Shown here: piece by piece, positions 43,535 through 55,065 of the stretch
Layout: every line of letters starts with the position of its first letter
Position numbering within the stretch: position 1 is the first letter of the stretch
Source: Ceratodon purpureus
Taxonomy: Eukaryota; Streptophyta; Bryopsida; Pseudoditrichales; Ditrichaceae
Direction: 5' to 3'
Assembly (NCBI GenBank): GCA_014871385.1
Contig: CM026426.1
Coordinates: forward strand, 105,435,281 to 105,499,280
DNA: 64,000 nucleotides
The notes under the pieces: model-generated
The model's database searches: none
What the model was told of the DNA's origin: nothing
What the model saw: the letters and a program-made list of their open reading frames with translations, nothing else
Made by a program: the position numbers and the translations under genes

Positions 43535-45225
43535 GTGCTAGTCGATATTCCAAAAGGTAATTGCTTGGACGAAGAGATGGGTAGTTCACAACCTCCAATC
43601 CGTGTAGATAGAGCCACTTCTGAGGTGAACATCATGGGCTCCTTGCACAAAGAGGAGGATGAAGAGGGCGAGGCGGGGGACTCGGGTGATTTGCAGGAGG
43701 AGGTTTTCGGAGACTGTGGCCAACAAGATCACAGCAAGGATGTAGACAATGAGACTGAGGATCAGACCCAAGTTCGTGATGGCGAGGCCAACGCTGATAC
43801 TCTCTTGAGCCTTGGTGGGTAGGAACAAGAAGTTGAACCTCCTTGGAAGCGTGTGAATGTTTGGGAAGCTTTCCGCAATTCCGGGTGGAGTTGAAACCGA
43901 ATCCATACGATGCATTACTCAGGATGCGCCGGGAACCTCACCAGTTTTCATTGATCAAGATACCTTATGCTGGTTAATTCCATGTGATTTCATGCGTTTT
44001 GCAATGTAGAGTGATGTTCAAAAGTTGCAAGCTGAGTTCTTCAAAGGCATTAGACCCGGGTATGGGGCATTTTATGTTGCTGATATATCGCGTTTGGGTG
44101 ACGTTGCAACTGTTACCGAGGAGATGAAGTCGGGATGGTGTAACGCTTAGGAGGTGTTGAACGCTACGTTTGAAGATGAGATCTCAAAGCAGAGGGAGAC
44201 ACAAGATCTTGCTAATAAGATGTTTTATGTCTTCAACGGTAACCACCGCATGAGGGCATGGAGGGAGTTCATTGAAGTGGAATACTCAGGTGATCTCGAA
44301 TAGGCTTCTGCAAACAGAAAGCCCAACTATATTTTGATTGATGTAAAGGGGAGCCGTGAGGCTCTAGTGACAGCAATGCATGCATGCAATCAATTAGTAA
44401 CACCATATTTGTTAATTGAGACTTTTCATAGTCTCAATTTAATGCTTGACTTTAGATTTTTCATCAATTTCTTGATTGATTCTATATTTATCACAAACTT
44501 TCTGACTAAATATGGGAAGATTATCATCGACTTGAGAATAATTTATAATTAGAAAGTAAAAAAAAAGTTCAAATTGTCTCAAAACAATTGCTGAAATTGT
44601 AAACAAAAAGTCTCAAAGTCTCAAAATAACGAATATGGTCATTAGTGAGTCATAAGCGGACTACTGTTGTCTATTCTCCGATGTTGATATTGATTCAAGT
44701 GACATAAAGATTTAGCATTCTTGGTTTTAAAAATTTGTTGTGGTATTTGAATCAGGGCCAATGACAATGCTTATGTGAAAGAGAGTGTGCCTCACACGCT
44801 ACATAGGATACAGACGTACGGGACAATGACCGTGGACAAGTTGGAAAGGAGTGGAATTTTAGGGCCGGATCTTTTGGCGCGCACAAAGAATTCGACGAAG
44901 AAGTCGTGGCACACAATGCCTCAAAAAGTATTTGTGATGTTTTTACACAGCGTAAGTATTCTCAAAAATCACTAATGTCAACTTGTAATTGGATGATTCA
45001 AGTCCTCAAAGGTCAATGACACGTGGACTGCAACAGGCTTCATTAGCCCAGGTCGCAAGGGAGGCTTCTCAGATTTCGATCAACGAGCACCCAAGTGATG
45101 ACTTCGAGCACGAGATGAGGATGACAATGGACAAGGTTGTGAAGGAGGCCAAGGACAAGCTGCAGACAAAGTTCAACAAGGAGCAGGCCGTCGCCAATCC
45201 AATTGATGGCCGTGCATTTCAATAG
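43535..45225 (+). pseudogene. gene B 5' part: acidic region and ParB-like domain
   Basis: 43535-43822 is acidic (HKEEDEEGEAGD). After a TAG the ParB-like part follows to about 44396: LCWLIPCDFMR, then MFYVFNGNHRMRAW, then NYILIDVKGSREALVTAMH, each aligned to gene A (LCRMIPMAKIR, MFFVWEGNHRLSAW, HCIVLDPRGHVGNLLHAMH). Exon 6 (44756-44951) reads NDNAYVKESVP and is intact. Exon 7 (about 44990-45225) ends VANPIDGRAF before TAG. Three TAGs interrupt the ParB exon. An ATGC tetranucleotide expansion near 44380 also shifts the frame. Confidence 0.75.
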
Positions 45226-45611
45226 GAGCTAAATGATTTTTTATTGGATCTTGACACCGGGCTGTGCATAACATCATGTGCTAGATCCCACAATTTGTGA
45301 TTTAAAGTGCATTTATCATAGGTCTCTGAAACTTGTTGTGTCATGTGTTTAAAGAATCAAGGATATGTGCAAATAATACAAGTAGAATTTGTAAGTAAAA
45401 TCCGACAGATTGTTTATAAATTGGAGCTTTGCATGGTCATGTAAACACCTTGATGAGGAAGAAATCGACTATCAGATCCTAGGACAGAATGTTTTATGTT
45501 CACGTTTGATGGCTATGTGAAAATGCTTGATCCAATTTGCAGGGCCAGTGCCAAATTGTTGAAGAAGGTAGCGATTGTCGAATATTTTGGTTGATATGTT
45601 AACGTATAACT
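45226..45611. other. gene B intron sequence left of the hAT
   Basis: AT-rich. Its last part (ACGTATAACTTCTGAGGG) matches the unit of the minisatellite on the right of the hAT, which shows that the hAT inserted at the left edge of that array. Confidence 0.7.
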
Positions 45612-45759
45612 TCTGAGGGCATGGTTGTCATAATGGACCGACCGTCCGTAAGTCCGTTAGTCCATCATGGTGACAAGACAGACCCCCGTGTCCGTCACGT
45701 AAGGGCGTTGACCAGTTGACTCACGGTAAGGGTAAAACGAATTTTCCTAGCGCTGAATT

Positions 45760-46065
45760 AGTGCGGGCGCGAGCGCGATTACGGGCGCGAGCGGGTGGGC
45801 GCCAGCAGGACGACGGGCGCGAGCATCCGCGCGAACGCGATGTCACGGGCGCGCGCAGGAGTGCGGGAGAGCGAGGGCGCGTGCGTCGTTTCGGCCGCGC
45901 GTGTGCGCGTGCAAACGAGCGCGAGCGTCGCTGCGGGCGCGATCCAGTTGACGGTCGCGAGCACACTTATCGGGCGCGGTCATGTGGGCGCGAGCCTGGA
46001 TCGGGCGCGTGCGTTCAGGCGAGAGCGCTCCATCGGGCGCCGGCGGTCGGACGCGAGCGCTGCAG
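45760..46065. repeat. GC-rich GGGCGCGAGC-type array, block 1 (left subterminal)
   Basis: Irregular repeats of GGGCGCGAGC and variants every 10-20 bp on the plus strand, extremely rich in CpG. It lies just inside the left end of the hAT and downstream of the kinase gene. Confidence 0.9.
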
Positions 46066-46251
46066 GTTAGTAGGGAAAGAGCGACATCGGGCAAAATGAC
46101 AAGAGAGGGCATGTATTTCAGAAGAGGGCAATTGGGAAGTGCAATGTTTATTGAAAAGTATTGCAAAATTGTGGCAGTAAACCACTTACAAAAAATGTCC
46201 GCTCTTAGAGAGAACTGAGAATATCACATTGTTGTCACTACTTGCCTACTT

Positions 46252-47820
46252 CTAAGTATGTTTGCGATAACAACACTCTGGGATCTGGAAATTGTAGGGA
46301 GGGGCTGTTAGAGTAGCGTGGACCAACTGCAAGGTGGAGCGGTTCTTGGGATCGGGATTTGTGAGCTCCTTCAACGCCACCGCAAATCTAGCCTTCCCCG
46401 CTGCATCCTTGAAAAGGTCGAAGTTGTCCTCGTCCTTCCAAATCATATTTGCTACCACTCCAACCGAGTACGCATCGGCAGCCTGCGTATATAGATGCCT
46501 CCTCCTTAGAGTTTCATATGAGGTCTCCGAAATTGGCTTACCATAAGTGTACCACAACTCCGGAGCGACAAAAGTATAACATTCCTTGAAGGCAGCCGTA
46601 CGCGCCTCAGCAGTTGGGTAACGGTACCTTGAAGGAGTTGTCTCACACACCCGACTTGCAAGGCCCCAATCGCATACTCCAATGTAAACTTCGCTCACTT
46701 TATCCTCTGGGAAGTGAAGCAAGACATTTCCCGGGGAGATGTCATTATGCTGCAAATACCCCTTATGGATCCGGTCCATAATACAGATCAGTGCCCAAGC
46801 TTGCTTGGCCCTATGGGTGCGGAAGGCCTTAACACGGTCACGTGTTTCCATGGGCATATCCGCCTGCTTGTGGATGTTACGGTTCTGAGTGCCCTCACCG
46901 ATATTTGAATTGAACTTGTTCAGAAAATTCTGCAGGCAATCCCCATTCCACCAAAGCGTGCAGGCTTCCATCGTCGAGTCATTGACCGCAAAAAACTTAA
47001 TAACGCCGGGATGGTCAATCCTGCAAACCATGGCTTCTATTGATGTCTCGTACCGCTTCTGGGTCTCGTCAGGAGCCTTGGACATCTTCCCCGCAAAGAC
47101 ACAAGTCTCAGGTATGGTTTCCATGCCAACAATACGTAATTTTCGGACTTTACCATAACCGCCTTCCTTTGTGCCTGACAGCGGAACCAACTTGACCCCT
47201 CTTGGAACTCCAACCACTGCTCCCCACAAGTACTTCTCCATTGCGCTTTTTAGTCCAGCTTCAAGCCATGGCCTCAACCTCGTCCTATTACTCGAGAATC
47301 TCGTGCACGAATCTTTGACATATTTGAGCTTCTCTATCTCCTCCTTCTGCGCCTGCGAATAGCCCTCCGTTGGCTTCTTGTTGACACACTCAAACCCATG
47401 CACAATGTTCGTAGTGTTTGTTGTTATTTGTTGCTCCATCCACTTAGGGAAATGAAAGTAATGAATACAATCATTATATCTCTCGGAACTGTCCAGCCTT
47501 TTCCACAAATACTCTTCCAACTGGGTCTTCAAGTTCTTAATTCCGGTCTCCCCCTTGTCAACGTATGTACGGGTAATCATCTCCCGTTTCCGACATCTGT
47601 ACCACTCCAAAGTTAGCTCTTGAACGAAGTCCTGGTACCGCTGAGGTGGGTAGTCCGGGTCCTTGTCATTTGCCCGTTTTCGGTTCTTCTTTCCCGATGA
47701 GCTCGATGACGGGTTTGAGCCTGTATGAGATGGTGCTGTGGAGGTTGCCACCACCTCATCTACAGGAGCATCAAGATCTAAGTAGGCGGGACGTTTCCCG
47801 GATCCACGAGAGACCGACAT
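46252..47820 (-). CDS. protein kinase-like protein, intact, hAT cargo
   Basis: About 522 codons from ATG 47820 (MSVSRGSGKRP); the frame is open upstream to 47916, but that part resembles the non-coding leader of the transposase gene. N-terminal 200 residues: Ser-rich then helical, no recognised domain. Kinase domain: GTKEGGYGKV (Gly-rich loop), FAGKMSKA (Lys of VAIK), QHNDISPGNVLL (catalytic loop, Asp and Asn present, HRD as HND), CDWGLAS (DFG as DWG), YTFVAPELW (APE) and ADAYSVGVV (subdomain IX). All key residues are retained, so activity is plausible. This and the small gene at the right end are the only intact genes of the element. Possible roles are regulation of transposition or of the host; both are inference. 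Confidence 0.8.
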   Translation of the reverse strand: MSVSRGSGKRPAYLDLDAPVDEVVATSTAPSHTGSNPSSSSSGKKNRKRANDKDPDYPPQRYQDFVQELTLEWYRCRKREMITRTYVDKGETGIKNLKTQLEEYLWKRLDSSERYNDCIHYFHFPKWMEQQITTNTTNIVHGFECVNKKPTEGYSQAQKEEIEKLKYVKDSCTRFSSNRTRLRPWLEAGLKSAMEKYLWGAVVGVPRGVKLVPLSGTKEGGYGKVRKLRIVGMETIPETCVFAGKMSKAPDETQKRYETSIEAMVCRIDHPGVIKFFAVNDSTMEACTLWWNGDCLQNFLNKFNSNIGEGTQNRNIHKQADMPMETRDRVKAFRTHRAKQAWALICIMDRIHKGYLQHNDISPGNVLLHFPEDKVSEVYIGVCDWGLASRVCETTPSRYRYPTAEARTAAFKECYTFVAPELWYTYGKPISETSYETLRRRHLYTQAADAYSVGVVANMIWKDEDNFDLFKDAAGKARFAVALKELTNPDPKNRSTLQLVHATLTAPPYNFQIPECCYRKHT

Positions 47821-47994
47821 AGTTGGAATAATAAACTGGACACACAATAAAAAAAAACAAAAGTTCCCCCCCACCCAATCTGATTGCTCCCACTTCTGCA
47901 GTTCCAAGCAGAGCACCTGGAGTCACGAGCTAGGACAAGGAGCCACCTGGAAGAGGAGACTTTGAAAAGTAGAAAATAAGGATTAAGGGGCGCC

Positions 47995-48000
47995 TTTTAT
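47995..48000 (-). promoter_or_regulatory. TATA-like box of the kinase gene
   Basis: ATAAAA on the minus strand, about 175 bp upstream of ATG 47820 and directly next to array block 2. The same arrangement precedes the three other hAT genes. Confidence 0.55.
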
Positions 48001-48007
48001 GCTCCCC

Positions 48008-48360
48008 TCGGATGATCGCGCCAGTAAGTGCGTACACGCGCGCGTACAGGGCCTCCACACGCGCCCGTCCGCATGCGCCCATCCGCACGCGCCCGTCCAC
48101 CGCATTCGCACGGGGGACTACCCGCGCCCGTGCCCGCGTGTGCGCGCCCGTCAGCCCACATCGAACGCGCCCGTCGCCGCAGGCGCCCGTGCCCGCGTGC
48201 TCGCGCCCGTAACCCTGCGCGCGCCGGTTATCTGTACGCGCGAGCACGCTTCACGCGCCCGTTACCGTGCACGTGCCTGTCTCCGCGCACGCGTTCGACT
48301 CCATCCACTCGTCCGCCTTCCTGTACGCGCCCGTCCTTGTGCACGCGCCCGGATATGCAG
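48008..48360. repeat. GC-rich array, block 2 (inverted relative to the other blocks)
   Basis: CGCGCCCGT-type repeats on the plus strand, so GGGCGCG reads on the minus strand, opposite to blocks 1 and 3-6. It lies directly upstream of the kinase gene. Confidence 0.9.
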
Positions 48361-48690
48361 CGTTACATACACTGTACAGGTTTGGTTACGGTATACTCGT
48401 ATATTGAACAGAGTACAAAAAAAAATAACTGCAAAATTACTCAATGGAAATATATTAACCGCATTTAGCGCTCAAAAATAATATAGAGCACAACCATACA
48501 ATTCCTTCGAGTTTGAGATAATGAACTAGGTTGACTCTAAGTAACAGTATAAGTCTACGTAATAAGAAGGTGCTACCAAAAAAAAAAAAAAAAAAAAACA
48601 TTAAGAATAACATAGTATTTTTTTTGGATTTTTAGCCGGTAGATTTTATCGTTAGATTTACTGCTACTTCATGCGCTAAAAAAGTGACCA
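48361..48690. other. AT-rich spacer with an A-run
   Basis: Holds an A-run near 48579-48598; no gene seen. It separates block 2 from the 3' end of the transposase gene. Confidence 0.4.
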
Positions 48691-48694
48691 CAGT

Positions 48695-51600
48695 CTAGAC
48701 TCTCCTTGCTTTGCGGGGCTTCTTCTTGCGTGAAGATTGTCTTTTCCGAGCCAAAGTGGGCCCCAATTCGTGCCGGATTATCACATCTTCGTCATCTGGC
48801 GCCTCATCGCAATCCGGGTCTTCCTCCTCTGAGTGCTCGTTGTCACCTTCATCCTCAGGATCACCGACCACTGGAGCTCAAACCTCTCCTTCCACCTCCA
48901 ATATAAGATTGCGCACTTGAGTGGAAATTTCCCCCGTATCGCCATCTCTAGCACTTACCAAGTGCTTCATAGGCCTCTCCTTCCCTCCATTACCAATGGC
49001 TGTGATGCCGTCCACATTGATTCCGCGTGAGCGAACAACCCCAGTTCCAGAAGATGGCCCAGCTTCAGTGTACCCTGTATAGAATGGGAGGGGATCAGGT
49101 CCGATTCTTTTGCTTGACTTTCGTGTTCTTCCACGGGGTTCTTGTGATGGTGGTTTCCTAACAACCTTGTCTCTGGACTTCTTCGCACCACGTTGGGCCA
49201 CATTCTGTACGGCGTCGTCTATAGCTGGCGCCACGGCGACTTGGTTGATGGTGGAGGCACCACGCCGACTACCACCAGCTCGATTGAGTGGAGGCCTTGC
49301 CGCTACAGATGATCTAAGGAGTCGAGCTATTTTTGCGCCCATTGAACTCGTGAGCCTCCGAGCCAGGCTTCCATCCACGATTGTATATGGTTCGTTACCC
49401 CCCATACTTGTGGGTTGAGATGGAGGCACAGTCCTTGCGGGGATTGCGTGAACTGTCCTTCTCTCCTCAACAGGAGGAATCTCTTGAAGCAAGCTTGAGT
49501 CTCCTTGTGCCGGAACGGTTCCCAGTTGCCCTCCCCACTAACGAGGCCGGTCCAATGAGGTCCATCTGCAGCCCGTCCATGACTTCCATCACCCCCTTCG
49601 TCATTGTCCTCGTCATCATCGCCAGCATGGATATCGTTCCCAAGATGGTCCTCGTTGGACGAATCATCTGCAACCCCGTCATTTTTTTCGGGATTGATAT
49701 GGACTGGAATAGCATCTTCTTGGTCACGTGTGTCTCTTCCTTCTGCATTAGCCGCTTCATCAAATACCGGGAGTGTGGGTAATTCGTCTCCATAGATGTT
49801 CATGTCCGGGTTTCCCTGGTTATATTTTGGTTCATTGTTGAAGTCGTACGCATCACCGTTATCATCGTGGTTGTTGCGGTCACGAGGATTGTTGCGGTTA
49901 GTGTCATCGCGCCCGTTGCCATTACCGTCGTTGTGCCCATTCGTGTTAACGTCATCGTGATCATGTCCGCAGACATCATCATCCTCACCGTCTGCGTGGT
50001 CATCCGGTATGTAATGATCGTCGTCATCTCCGTCCTCTTCGCTTGGATCTCTCTCCGGATCTGACTCCTTTGACCATGCATTGTTCTCGTACCATCTGAG
50101 GGGGTTGGGCTTTGGGCGTTCACGGAGGAGTCTGCTGTTCGTATAAATGTACACCAAGGCCTCAGACTTCTCCAACCCCAGGCGGTTGCGTACCTTGTTG
50201 TGGACAAACAAATACATGCTCCAATTCCGTTCACACGATGAGGCGGAGCAGACTCGAGATAAAATGCGCTTCGCTATGATTGCCAAGGGCCCCCCTCCAA
50301 TCCTCTGCCACCATTGATGGGGTTCCAGATTTAAACCTTTGATATCGATGGTCACTTCGGGGCTGTAAGGGCCACGTTACTCGTCGAAGTCGATCATCTC
50401 TATCATAAGAACAGCAAATAGAATTCCCATTTGGCCACCCACGTGACGAAACACCCGATTGAGAGCCGCCTTTGCTTCTCCTATGGCTTCTAGGGCACGA
50501 TGCCCTTTGGTCCAAGGGTTCAAGAGCGCCGCGGCATAATGAAGATCGGTGTGCATCATGTCCCATCTACGGTCGAATCGCCTCTCCAGCCTTGTTGCCA
50601 TGTTTGGTGGGAAAAAGCAAGGGTCTCCTCGGAGACTGTACACGTGATCCTTTAGGTTGCTCATTGTAATCCATGCCTTGCCCATTGCGGGCTGGTTTCC
50701 ATTGAACGTTCTGAGAGCTACCAGGGCTGGTTTTACCAGGTGCTTGAAGTTGTCACACTGATGCCAGAATCCATCATCACGAATTGTTTGACGTACTAGG
50801 CTTGCGCGTCGATGATTACGCACCCCCTCGGTTTGGTTGAATAAACCGTCGACATAATCGCACCACTCCGCTGCCATGACCACTTGCTCCAAAGCAAATT
50901 TAACCTCCATAAGGCGCGCTATCATCAGATAGTTACAAGCAAATCTGGTTTCAGCGGGAACCACAAAAGACAACTTCGGTTCAAATTTGCGGAAAAGGGC
51001 CATGGGAACATGATGTCTCCGCATGTAATGACACACGTGTTTGGCCATGGCGACCAAATCCTTCACAAAGAGTTCCGTGCCCCAGTCCTCCATAAGAAGA
51101 TCTAGAATATGGGCACAACAGCCCTGCTTGTACATGTGACGATACTCCTCTAGGATATTATCTATGGCGCCAAGCATCATTAGGAGAAAAATCAGGTCAC
51201 AAAAAGGCCGTGTAAGCATCATTAGGAGAAAAAAACGGGCGCTGCCCGCGTACTTTTTGACATGGCACTGGCTGTGCCACCTTGCTGCTAGCAACCGCCA
51301 CGGGGGCTCGAACCAATGACCTCCGAGGGAGGCGTGTGGAGGGCACATCTACAGTGTCGGGCTGACACAACTTGCCCACTTGGGACCAAAGCCCGAGCTG
51401 AGGCATTCATGTCTCACCTAATATTCCGAGGACCTTTGTTGTGAGTGCGCCACGCAGTTCTGTGCGGGCAGCAACTCAGGCATCCGCTGCCAGCGGCAGA
51501 GGTGCCCAAAGTAGGGAGTTCACCTAGAAAGGGCAGGCTTACACGGCCTTATTTTGAGCTCATTTTTCTCCTAATGATTGGCTGCATTGTCCGTACAAAT

Positions 51601-52539
51601 TTGGACAACATTCTGAGGGCCAATTTCTCGAATATATTTCTTCATCTGTCCTGCAATGCATCCCTTTGACTACTTCTCGCCAGTCGTATCAACAGAGCCA
51701 CCAAATACATCGCTTGCCGGACATACTAGCATGACATTCATCAACGGTCGGCGATTCACATTATCCCAACCATCAGAGCAAATGGTAGCCCCGTATAACT
51801 CGGTCGACGTTTTCGTACGTTCATCAATCTTTGCCTTGATTTGCTTCTTTTTTTCCTTGATGTGCGTTGTTCGCATCGCGTTATAGGAAGGGGGATTGTA
51901 GTCAAATCCGGCAGCCGCCGTTGTACTCACCGCTTTAATAAATGTTGGGTGCTTGGCCACGTTGAATGCGACGTTGGCTTCGTAAAAGAAGGATGACCAC
52001 AACATGTCCAACTCCTTTCGCTTGGAGATCTGGAGTGCTTCGCTCATGTCCTGTTGCCGCAAGCTCCTAGTGGTATTCGAACCGGCCCTACTAGGTGCAG
52101 CACTGGAGACATTTCGGTCCTCTTCGGTATCATTGTACGAGGGATCGGATCCACCGTACAGAGTGTCGTGTGTGGAAGCACTGGAACACGGACGTTGAAC
52201 TGACGCGGGGTACGTTGGCCTCATACCATCCATCTCCTCCTGTGTCAAAGGGTCGGGAATCTTCCCAGCGCAAAACTGAAACTTCCTCTTCACTACGGTA
52301 GGTGCCTTTTGGCAAACCCTCGAGAGATTGGACTGGTCCCAACCATAATGCTGAAAGCACCTAGACTTCACGTACGAAAACTTGGTCCTGCAATACACAC
52401 ATTGGGCTACCTTATGTGACAGTGACCCTTCCTGGAGCTTGACCGTAAACCATGATGCCCACTCTCTCGTACCGAGTCTCGGAATGGCTCTAGCCGGAGC
52501 AACCACTTCAACCGGTTCAACCGCTTCAACCGGTTCCAT
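48695..52539 (-). pseudogene. hAT transposase with BED zinc finger, decayed
   Basis: From ATG 52539: a short Glu/Val/Pro-repeat start, then a BED-type finger (WFTVKLQEG, CVYCRTKFSYV, FQHYGWDQSN). Next come the DUF659-like catalytic part (YGATICSDGWDNVNRRPLMN and QICTDNAAN) and, after an insertion, GCCAHILDLLMED. The C-terminal hAT dimerisation block is WWQRIGGGPLAIIAKRILS, SASSCERNWS. After it come a long Asp/Asn/His-rich low-complexity region and a basic tail ending at 48695. Lesions: TAG at 51672-51670, the inserted element at about 51178-51562, TAA at 50379-50377, a frameshift near 49490 and TGA at 48880-48878. It is non-functional as read. Confidence 0.85.
51178..51562. mobile_element. 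foldback/SINE-like insertion in the hAT transposase
   Basis: The ends are inverted copies of about 40 bp (CATTAGGAGAAAAAT ... GGCCGTGTAAGC on the left, its reverse complement on the right). They lie between TDNAAN and LGAIDN of the transposase. The interior contains, on the minus strand, GGTTCGAGCCCC, close to a tRNA B box, so it may include a tRNA-derived SINE or tRNA-like segment. The left end of the inverted repeat is itself partly duplicated (TCATTAGGAGAAAAA occurs twice). The target duplication is not resolved. Confidence 0.55.
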
Positions 52540-52782
52540 AGTGAATGATTAGGGAAGTATCGAGACTAATAGGACCAGTAGTACCAAAAGATTATTATCT
52601 GATATAACTTAGTGTGTCTGAAAAGTGCTTGACACATTGATTTATGGAGAGAAGAATTTTTACATTCCCCCCACCCAAACCAAGTGTCTCCCCAAGCTAA
52701 CAGTTTCAAGCAAGGAGCCCTCAAGGAGACCCAGGACATGAAACACGCAAGGAGGTAAGGTGGATGTCAAATCAAGGGGGCA

Positions 52783-52790
52783 TTTTATAT
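52783..52790 (-). promoter_or_regulatory. TATA box of the hAT transposase gene
   Basis: ATATAAAA on the minus strand, about 245 bp upstream of ATG 52539, adjacent to array block 3. The leader between resembles the kinase gene's leader (CCCCACCCAA, then a Cys/purine-rich stretch). Confidence 0.6.
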
Positions 52791-52799
52791 ACCGCCGCC

Positions 52800-53110
52800 C
52801 TCGATCGGGCGAGTACTGTCCGGACGGGCGCGATCGAACGGGCGCGCGCGCACCTGGAGATCGGGCGCGCTCCGACGCAAACGGGCGGGCGCAGGTGGGT
52901 GCGCGCGATTGCAGGCGCGCGTGGCCGGTTGGGCGCGAGCAGGGCGCGCGCAGTTGGGCGCGCACACGTACTTGCGGGCGCGGGCACGCGTGTGCGCGCA
53001 CGTGTGCGCGCGCGCGTGGGCAGGTTCAATGGGACGACCGCGGACGCGATCGCGCGGGCGTCTGCAGGCGCAGACGGTCGGGCGCGATCAAACAGGCGCG
53101 CGCAGTGAAG
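52800..53110. repeat. GC-rich array, block 3
   Basis: GGGCGCG-type repeats on the plus strand with long CG-alternating runs, directly upstream of the transposase gene. Confidence 0.9.
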
Positions 53111-53217
53111 TTTAAAAGTCGGAAGTTCCAAAAAAATAAAAATAAGAAAAGTTAAGGAAGAGAATCGATTACACAGAAATATAATACATTAGTATGGGAG
53201 ATTGGAATAACCAAAAG

Positions 53218-53262
<45 letters not shown>
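53218..53262. repeat. A-run of about 45 bp
   Basis: Uninterrupted adenines. A nearby 26-bp G-run lies at 53530-53555. Both lie between array blocks 3 and 4. No target duplication or retroelement was recognised beside the A-run. Confidence 0.95.
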
Positions 53263-53264
<2 letters not shown>

Positions 53265-53699
53265 AACGAATAGGCATTCGAATTATAAAATAAAGTTAAC
53301 CACGGAGAAAAAAAATCTTAAGGCGAACATTGATAACCACCTTGTCAAATTAGCGGCTGGAGGTGCACTTATAGAAAGCGAAATGATAGCTGCATTTTTG
53401 TTCACATCTACCTTAGTTGCAAGGTTTGGGTGGTGGGGTCACCATGATGGGGTGTTCACATCCTTCTGAGGTGATATGTTGGGTTTTGGCGCACGGGCAG
53501 GATGTGGGGGTTAACGAGCAGGTTGGGGAGGGGGGGGGGGGGGGGGGGGGGGGGGCCAGTGCTACCTCACAATGCACATGCAGCCGTCTCTCTCCTTCAT
53601 TTCTTCATGTTCACCGTGTGCATAGAGCTCCGCTTAGATGCGAGGTTCGGCGAAGGGAATTTGTCTCTGCCGTACCATTTACAACGAACGTCTTCTCCA

Positions 53700-53798
53700 C
53701 CGATGGCCATGTCTTCTGCTACATTTGAAACAATGGATATTGACGAATCATCAGCTAAAGTCAAGCGCTTAGAGGATCTTCAGGTGACTCTGGGTTGA
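53700..53798 (+). CDS. possible short first exon
   Basis: ATGGCCATG opens a 28-codon acidic frame (SSATFETMDIDESSAKVKRL) ending CTTCAG before GTGACT, a possible donor. It is the only plus-strand coding hint inside the hAT. No continuation was found, so support is weak. Confidence 0.2.
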   Translation, partial: PMAMSSATFETMDIDESSAKVKRLEDLQVTLG

Positions 53799-53821
53799 CC
53801 TGAAGATTTACTAGCTTTAGT

Positions 53822-54262
53822 ATATTATAAAAATGAACGGCCGAAATGAGAGAAGGAATTAAATGAAAGCGTAGTGTTCAAAGAAGGGGAAAAAAAAATA
53901 AAAACAATTAAAGAGTGTAGGAATATTAAATAAAAACAAGGGGATAGGATGGGGGAGTGGTGGAATTATAAAAATGAAGAGACGAAATGAGAGAAGGAAT
54001 TAAATGAAAGCGTAGTGTTCAAAGAAGGGGAAAAAAAAATAAAAACAATTAAAGAGTGTAGGAATATTAAATAAAAACAAGGGGATAGGATGGGGGAGTG
54101 GTGGAATTATAAAAATGAAGAGACGAAATGAGAGAAGGAATTAAATGAAAGCGTAGTGTTCAAAGAAGGGTGAAAAAAAATAAAAAACAAATAAAAGAGT
54201 GTAGGAATATTAAATAAAAACAAGGGGATAGGATGGGAGAGTGGTGGAATTATAAAAATTAT
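53822..54262. repeat. 141-bp tandem repeat, about 3.1 copies
   Basis: The marker GAGAAGGAATTAAATGAAAG starts at 53850, 53991 and 54132, a period of 141 bp. Copies are nearly identical, so the expansion is recent. Purine-rich plus strand. Confidence 0.95.
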
Positions 54263-54282
54263 TTGAGTGATGTTGTTGGAGT

Positions 54283-54650
54283 GCTCGAGCGCGTGCAAAA
54301 CGGGCGCGAGCACTGATGGGCGCGAGCGCGTGCGGGCGCGTGCAAATGGAAAGAGGGAGTTTGGGGGGAGAAATTAGTTCCATGATACGGTTGAAGTGCT
54401 CGCGCGCGAGTATTGACGTGCGCGAGCAGTCGGGCGCGTGCGAAATCGGCGCGAGCGGAACGAGGGAGACACCGTCGGGTGTTCCACATTTCGGTATCCG
54501 TTCGCGCGCTGTTGGTGCGACAAGCGCGAGCAGTTCGCGCACGCGCGTACAGGCGCAATCCTAGGTTTACTCTCGCTGGAGGCAGGTTTGCGCGCGCGCG
54601 GGTACGCACACTACGGGCGCGCGCAAATGCGCGCGTGCATGCGGGCAGGT
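54283..54650. repeat. GC-rich array, block 4
   Basis: GGGCGCGAGC-type repeats on the plus strand, more loosely spaced than the others. It lies downstream of the RING gene and has no gene directly under its control that I can see. Confidence 0.85.
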
Positions 54651-55065
54651 TCTGAGTTCAAATCCACGTAACATAAAATTCAGTCCATAAGTTAAATACA
54701 CTTACAATAACTTAAGTTTTCTTACCGTGACTTAAATCCACTGACCATATTAAACATTTTGGTGTGCAACAGAGATATTTATACACTTATCATACGATGG
54801 TAGGAGGAGAGACAACGGGCGGAATGAATAACATGATTGGCAATCAAAAAAAGGGAGGCAAATGTATTATGTAGGGAGAATAAAAGCGTCTTGGGAACCA
54901 CGCAAAGATTTCGGAAAGAAAATTATCATCCATTGTATGAGTTTAACAAACATTAAACATGTGAATGTAATCCTAAACCTATCCAATTCCCTATGCCTTC
55001 TACATGTATTTGTATTCCGATATCTTTTTACAAAACGTGGTCTTCACTCATGGATCTCCACGACG
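54651..55065. other. AT-rich spacer, no gene seen
   Basis: 3' flank of the RING-type gene; nothing supported. Confidence 0.35.

Noticed and set aside
45716-46099. Arg/Ala-rich frames through the GC-rich arrays (also at 47999-48481, 52660-53155, 54210-54655, 57835-58291 and 59055-59258)
   Set aside because: Open in several frames on both strands because of the repeat composition (few A/T, so few stops). No homology-like content and no conserved start.
49800-50234. Met/Thr-rich minus-strand frame
   Set aside because: It is a shadow of the Asp/Asn/His-rich low-complexity tail of the hAT transposase read in another frame.
53218-53262. A-run as the tail of a retroposed gene or LINE
   Set aside because: No coding body, no target duplication, and other homopolymers nearby; simple slippage or assembly error is more likely.
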